Source: Novipirellula artificiosorum
Lineage (GTDB): Bacteria; Planctomycetota; Planctomycetia; Pirellulales; Pirellulaceae
Assembly: GCF_007860135.1 (NCBI RefSeq)
Contig: NZ_SJPV01000003.1
Location: 541,744-605,743 of the forward strand
DNA: 64,000 bases
Direction: 5' to 3'
Shown here: positions 61,208-64,000 of the stretch, one piece after another
Position numbering within the stretch: position 1 is the first letter of the stretch
Layout of the letters: every line of letters begins with the position of its first letter
The notes under the pieces: model-generated
Database searches by the model: none
What the model was told of the DNA's origin: nothing
What the model saw: the letters and a program-made list of their open reading frames with translations, nothing else
Program-made: the position numbers and the translations under genes

Positions 61208-62632
61208 ATGTTGCTCAAGTATTTCTATGATCAAAAACTGGCCCACGCTTCCTACATGGTTGGCTGTCAGCGTGCCAAGGTTGCCATCGTCGTTGATCCA
61301 GGTCGTGATGTGGAACAGTACCTCGAGATGGCCGAGCGTGAAGGAGTGAAGTTGGTCGCGGTTGCGGAAACTCACATTCATGCCGACTACGTTTCCGGCG
61401 CGCGTGAACTTGCCGATCGCGTGGGTGCAAAGCTGTACCTATCCGATGAAGGACCGGCCGACTGGAAATACCACTACGTGGACGACTACGACAGCGAACT
61501 AGTGCACGACGGCGATCACTTCATGATCGGCAACATTCGGTTCGACGTCATGCACACGCCGGGTCACACTCCCGAAAGCATTTCGTTTCTGCTGACCGAC
61601 CAAGGCGGTGGCGCGGACAAGCCAATGGGGATCTTTTCGGGTGACTTCATTTTCGTCGGTTCGATCGGGCGCCCTGACCTGCTCGAGGAAGCGGCTGGCT
61701 TGAAGGGAACGGCCGAGCCGGGTGCTCGCGACTTGTTTAAGTCGGCCGAGCGATTCAAGTCCTTACCGGACTATCTACAGGTTTGGCCAGCGCACGGTGC
61801 GGGGAGTGCTTGCGGCAAAGGTCTCGGCGCGATTCCTTCGTCGACCGCGGGCTATGAAAAGTTGTTCAACCCGGCACTTCAGTTCACGGACGAAGAAGCA
61901 TTCGTTCGCTACATCCTGGCTGATCAGCCGGAAGCCCCGAAGTACTTTGCGGTGATGAAGCGAGTCAATAAAGAAGGACCCTTGATTCTAGGCGCCAACC
62001 ATCATCACAAGATGCTCGATTCCGGCAAGCTCGCAGATGCGTTGAGTTCCGGGACGGTCATTGACTTGAGGCCATCACCGGAGTTCGCCAAAGCGCATGT
62101 TCCCGGCACGATCAACCTTCCGCTAGGCATGTTGTCCGCGTGGGCGGGGTGGTTGGTGGACTACGATCGGCCGACGTACCTGGTCTGCGAACCGGAACAG
62201 TTGGAGGAAGCGGCAAGGCTGCTACACAAGATCGGTATCGAAGAAATCAAAGGCGGCTTTGATGCGACCGCGGTACGCCAATCCGGATTGGCTAGCGAAG
62301 TCTATGCAACGGGAACGCCCGCAGACCTCGCTGCATCGATTGAAGCGGGTGAGGTGAAGTTGATTGACGTCCGCTCCAACGAAGAATGGAATGAAGGTCA
62401 CATCGAACAGGCCGAGCACCACTTCCTGGGTCGACTGCCTCAGACGCTCGGCGAACTGCCACGCGACGAGAAGCTGGTTATCCAATGCCGCAGCGGTGCA
62501 AGATCGGCAATTGGCGCCAGCGTGTTGCAAGCCGCTGGATTCCGGAGCATCGTCAACCTGACGGGTGGCTACACGGCATGGAAAGCAGACGGATTGGCGA
62601 GCGTGAAATCACAGCCTGCCATGAGCGGCTGA
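61208..62632 (+). CDS. Persulfide dioxygenase (MBL fold) fused to two rhodanese domains
   Basis: 474 residues. The N-terminal metallo-beta-lactamase fold has THIHADYVSGARELADRVG, the HTPGHTPESISF segment and SGDFIFVGSIGRPDL, as in ETHE1-type non-heme iron persulfide dioxygenases. Two rhodanese domains follow: the first (about 275-360) has a non-standard loop (VCEPEQLEEA), the second (about 375-465) a proper IQCRSGARSA loop. The arrangement equals CstB-like proteins that turn persulfide into sulfite and thiosulfate. Starts 32 bp after the exporter, with AAAAAGGG as ribosome-binding site. Confidence 0.94.
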   Translation: MLLKYFYDQKLAHASYMVGCQRAKVAIVVDPGRDVEQYLEMAEREGVKLVAVAETHIHADYVSGARELADRVGAKLYLSDEGPADWKYHYVDDYDSELVHDGDHFMIGNIRFDVMHTPGHTPESISFLLTDQGGGADKPMGIFSGDFIFVGSIGRPDLLEEAAGLKGTAEPGARDLFKSAERFKSLPDYLQVWPAHGAGSACGKGLGAIPSSTAGYEKLFNPALQFTDEEAFVRYILADQPEAPKYFAVMKRVNKEGPLILGANHHHKMLDSGKLADALSSGTVIDLRPSPEFAKAHVPGTINLPLGMLSAWAGWLVDYDRPTYLVCEPEQLEEAARLLHKIGIEEIKGGFDATAVRQSGLASEVYATGTPADLAASIEAGEVKLIDVRSNEEWNEGHIEQAEHHFLGRLPQTLGELPRDEKLVIQCRSGARSAIGASVLQAAGFRSIVNLTGGYTAWKADGLASVKSQPAMSG

Positions 62633-62666
62633 GTTGGGATCGGCGTTGTGCGGGCGGGATGGTGTC

Positions 62667-62691
62667 CCCCGGTGCGCTACCGCGACCGGGG
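62667..62691. repeat. GC-rich palindrome after the sulfane-sulfur operon
   Basis: CCCCGGT (62667-62673) and ACCGGGG (62685-62691) pair perfectly over an 11-nt loop, about 35 bp after the operon stop and between converging genes. The surrounding words (GGTGTCCCCC, GCGCTACCGCGACCGGGG) resemble an intergenic repeat I associate with planctomycete genomes. Could act as terminator. Confidence 0.5.
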
Positions 62692-62761
62692 CCTAATGGC
62701 TGAAATGCCTGCGGCATATCAGAGAATACAAATCCGTCAGCATTCGTTAGCCCCCCCTTTT

Positions 62762-64000
62762 TTACTTGTGCTGCAATTTCCAATCCTCGAGCGGCGATGG
62801 GGTGGCCCCAATCTCCTTGGGCGTCTTCTCGTCCATCTGGGGGACAAACAAGATGGCAATCGTTTCCCTTTGAGTATCCTCCAGATGGACGGCCAGCTTC
62901 TTCATGCCGTCGTTTGTTTCCTGGATGTTGGGGTTTGGGGAGGTCGGCAGCGGAGCTGCGTCCATGACCTGAAACTTCGCGCCGGCGGGTGACAGCAAAC
63001 GGGCTTGGCAGCGCTGGTTGCCTCGTCGAAGGGTGACAACCTTACCCGAATCGTCGAGGGAGTAATCGGTGCCGGCTGCTCCGTGGGCAAACCACCAGAC
63101 GTCGCTTTTTTTCTTTGCCGTGAATTCGTCTTGGATCAGGAACGTGGTCCGGTCATCGAACAGTCTGTAACCCCGTTTCACGGACGTGGCGTGTTGGCGG
63201 TAGGCGTCGGTCAAGTCGGCGATGGCGAAGACGTCGTCTGGCGAAGTTTCAAAACGTTCGATCTTGGCAGTCGCCTTCGAACCCTGGGAGTACCCGGGGC
63301 CGGGATTGAAGACGAGCGTGTTGTGTCCTTCCTCACGGATGCGATAGAACTCGGATCGGGACAGATGGTGTTGGTGGCTGAGGTAGGTCTGATGTTCCGT
63401 GCCCAGGTCGATCAGCCATTCTTCGCCGAGGGCGTAGAAGATGAAGCTGCCGAGGTCTTGATGGGCATGGGCGATTCCGTTCCGACCGCACTTGATACCA
63501 ACGAATGCGGCGTCGCGATCCGTCCAACTGCTGCGCAGGGTTGCTACTTCCGTGCCACGGAAGTATTTGTCGAGCGGGATATCACGGATCGTCGTTTTCG
63601 TTTCAAGAGGTTCGTAGTACAGCAGATCTTCCAATCCGCCAGACGTTTGTTGCTCCTGGAAGTACTGGTAGAGCGGGTTCTGAAAGCGGCTGGCAAGATA
63701 GAATAGCTGGGAATGCTTGTACTTACCGCCTCCGGATCCAGAGTCGGCAAAGTTGTAGATTCCTCCAAGGGGGCTGACGAGGTAGACGGGGAAGTCGCCT
63801 GCCTGGGCAAACCCGGTTCCCTGCAGCGAGTGGATGAATCCGAAATCGGTTCCGAAGGCTGTTTCGAGTCCGCGGAGGTAGGGCACGAGGTATCGCATGG
63901 AGTAGCCCCAGTATCCGACTCCTTCCCACCAGGCTCCATCGGGTTCGAAATGTTCCAAGGGGATTTGGATGTACTGAAAGCCCTGGTCGAGAATCTCGGT
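62762..64000 (-). CDS. Heparinase II/III-like protein (5' end cut by window)
   Basis: At least 412 residues; the frame stays open through base 64000 on the minus strand (QGFQYIQIPLEHFEPDGAWW), so the start lies outside. The visible part has the end of the helical toroid domain (EGVGYWGYSMRYLVPYLRGL) and the heparinase II/III beta-sandwich (GIAHAHQDLGSFIFYALGEE, WLIDLGTEHQTYL, TTFLIQDEF). The His in AHAHQDLGSF is a family hallmark. These lyases or hydrolases act on uronic-acid polymers. It is convergent with the sulfane-sulfur operon. Substrate unknown. Confidence 0.88.
   Translation of the reverse strand, partial: TEILDQGFQYIQIPLEHFEPDGAWWEGVGYWGYSMRYLVPYLRGLETAFGTDFGFIHSLQGTGFAQAGDFPVYLVSPLGGIYNFADSGSGGGKYKHSQLFYLASRFQNPLYQYFQEQQTSGGLEDLLYYEPLETKTTIRDIPLDKYFRGTEVATLRSSWTDRDAAFVGIKCGRNGIAHAHQDLGSFIFYALGEEWLIDLGTEHQTYLSHQHHLSRSEFYRIREEGHNTLVFNPGPGYSQGSKATAKIERFETSPDDVFAIADLTDAYRQHATSVKRGYRLFDDRTTFLIQDEFTAKKKSDVWWFAHGAAGTDYSLDDSGKVVTLRRGNQRCQARLLSPAGAKFQVMDAAPLPTSPNPNIQETNDGMKKLAVHLEDTQRETIAILFVPQMDEKTPKEIGATPSPLEDWKLQHK

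Noticed and set aside
1..64000. CRISPR arrays, tRNA or rRNA genes
   Set aside because: No regularly spaced repeats and no cloverleaf-like or rRNA-like stretches were noticed in the gaps; a covariance search would settle it.

Overview
The window looks like chromosomal DNA of a marine planctomycete close to Rhodopirellula/Pirellulaceae. The evidence is several sulfatases with Cys-x-Pro-x-Arg sites, secreted sugar-degrading enzymes of many families, DUF1080 and PQQ-propeller proteins, TAT-type Gfo/Idh oxidoreductases, frequent TTG/GTG starts and moderate GC. This is inference from gene content; no rRNA or other taxonomic marker lies in the window. No tRNA, rRNA or CRISPR array was seen.

Layout. 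1-4965 (+): housekeeping run with an M24 aminopeptidase (cut by the left edge), accB, accC, rdgB, an RluA-type pseudouridine synthase and a SLOG-fold protein. 4979-7673 (-): zwf and a GT4 glycosyltransferase. 7901-8353: small Gly/Tyr-rich secreted protein. 8767-13357 (+): a tightly overlapped Mn(II)-type ABC importer operon whose two permeases each carry a C-terminal DtxR/MntR-like domain. 13710-16000: a broken IS transposase (one frameshift, one nonsense codon) beside an Rpn-family nuclease. 16001-16927 is nearly empty.

16928-37050 is a carbohydrate-degradation region with much decay. Intact genes include a DUF1080-GH78 fusion, a helical-repeat secreted protein, a sugar isomerase/epimerase, an SGNH-alpha/beta hydrolase fusion, an RpiB-family isomerase, a sialidase-like protein, two Hsp20s, a CrtC-like protein, an aquaglyceroporin and a GH92 alpha-mannosidase. 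Between them lie at least five gene remnants (GH106, sulfatase, beta-helix glycosidase, Gfo/Idh, hydrolase), two copies of a MITE-like element and several palindromic repeats.

36982-44957 (-): a compact five-gene operon encoding a 1299-residue exported protein (methyltransferase-like fold, PQQ propellers, LamG), an unknown 'CNIP' exported protein, a tandem double ModA-type binding protein, a ModB permease and a ModC ATPase. 45211-59113: a second polysaccharide region with Gfo/Idh, PL11 rhamnogalacturonan lyase, glycogen phosphorylase, three sulfatases, a BNR-4 protein and a fucosidase-like protein, which suggests use of sulfated rhamnose/uronic-acid/fucose polymers. 59653-62632 (+): a sulfane-sulfur detoxification operon (membrane rhodanese, TauE exporter, persulfide dioxygenase-rhodanese) with a strong promoter overlapped by a palindrome. 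The right edge cuts a heparinase II/III-like gene.

The two most unusual systems are the importer with regulator-like domains fused to both membrane subunits and the five-gene double-binding-protein operon.
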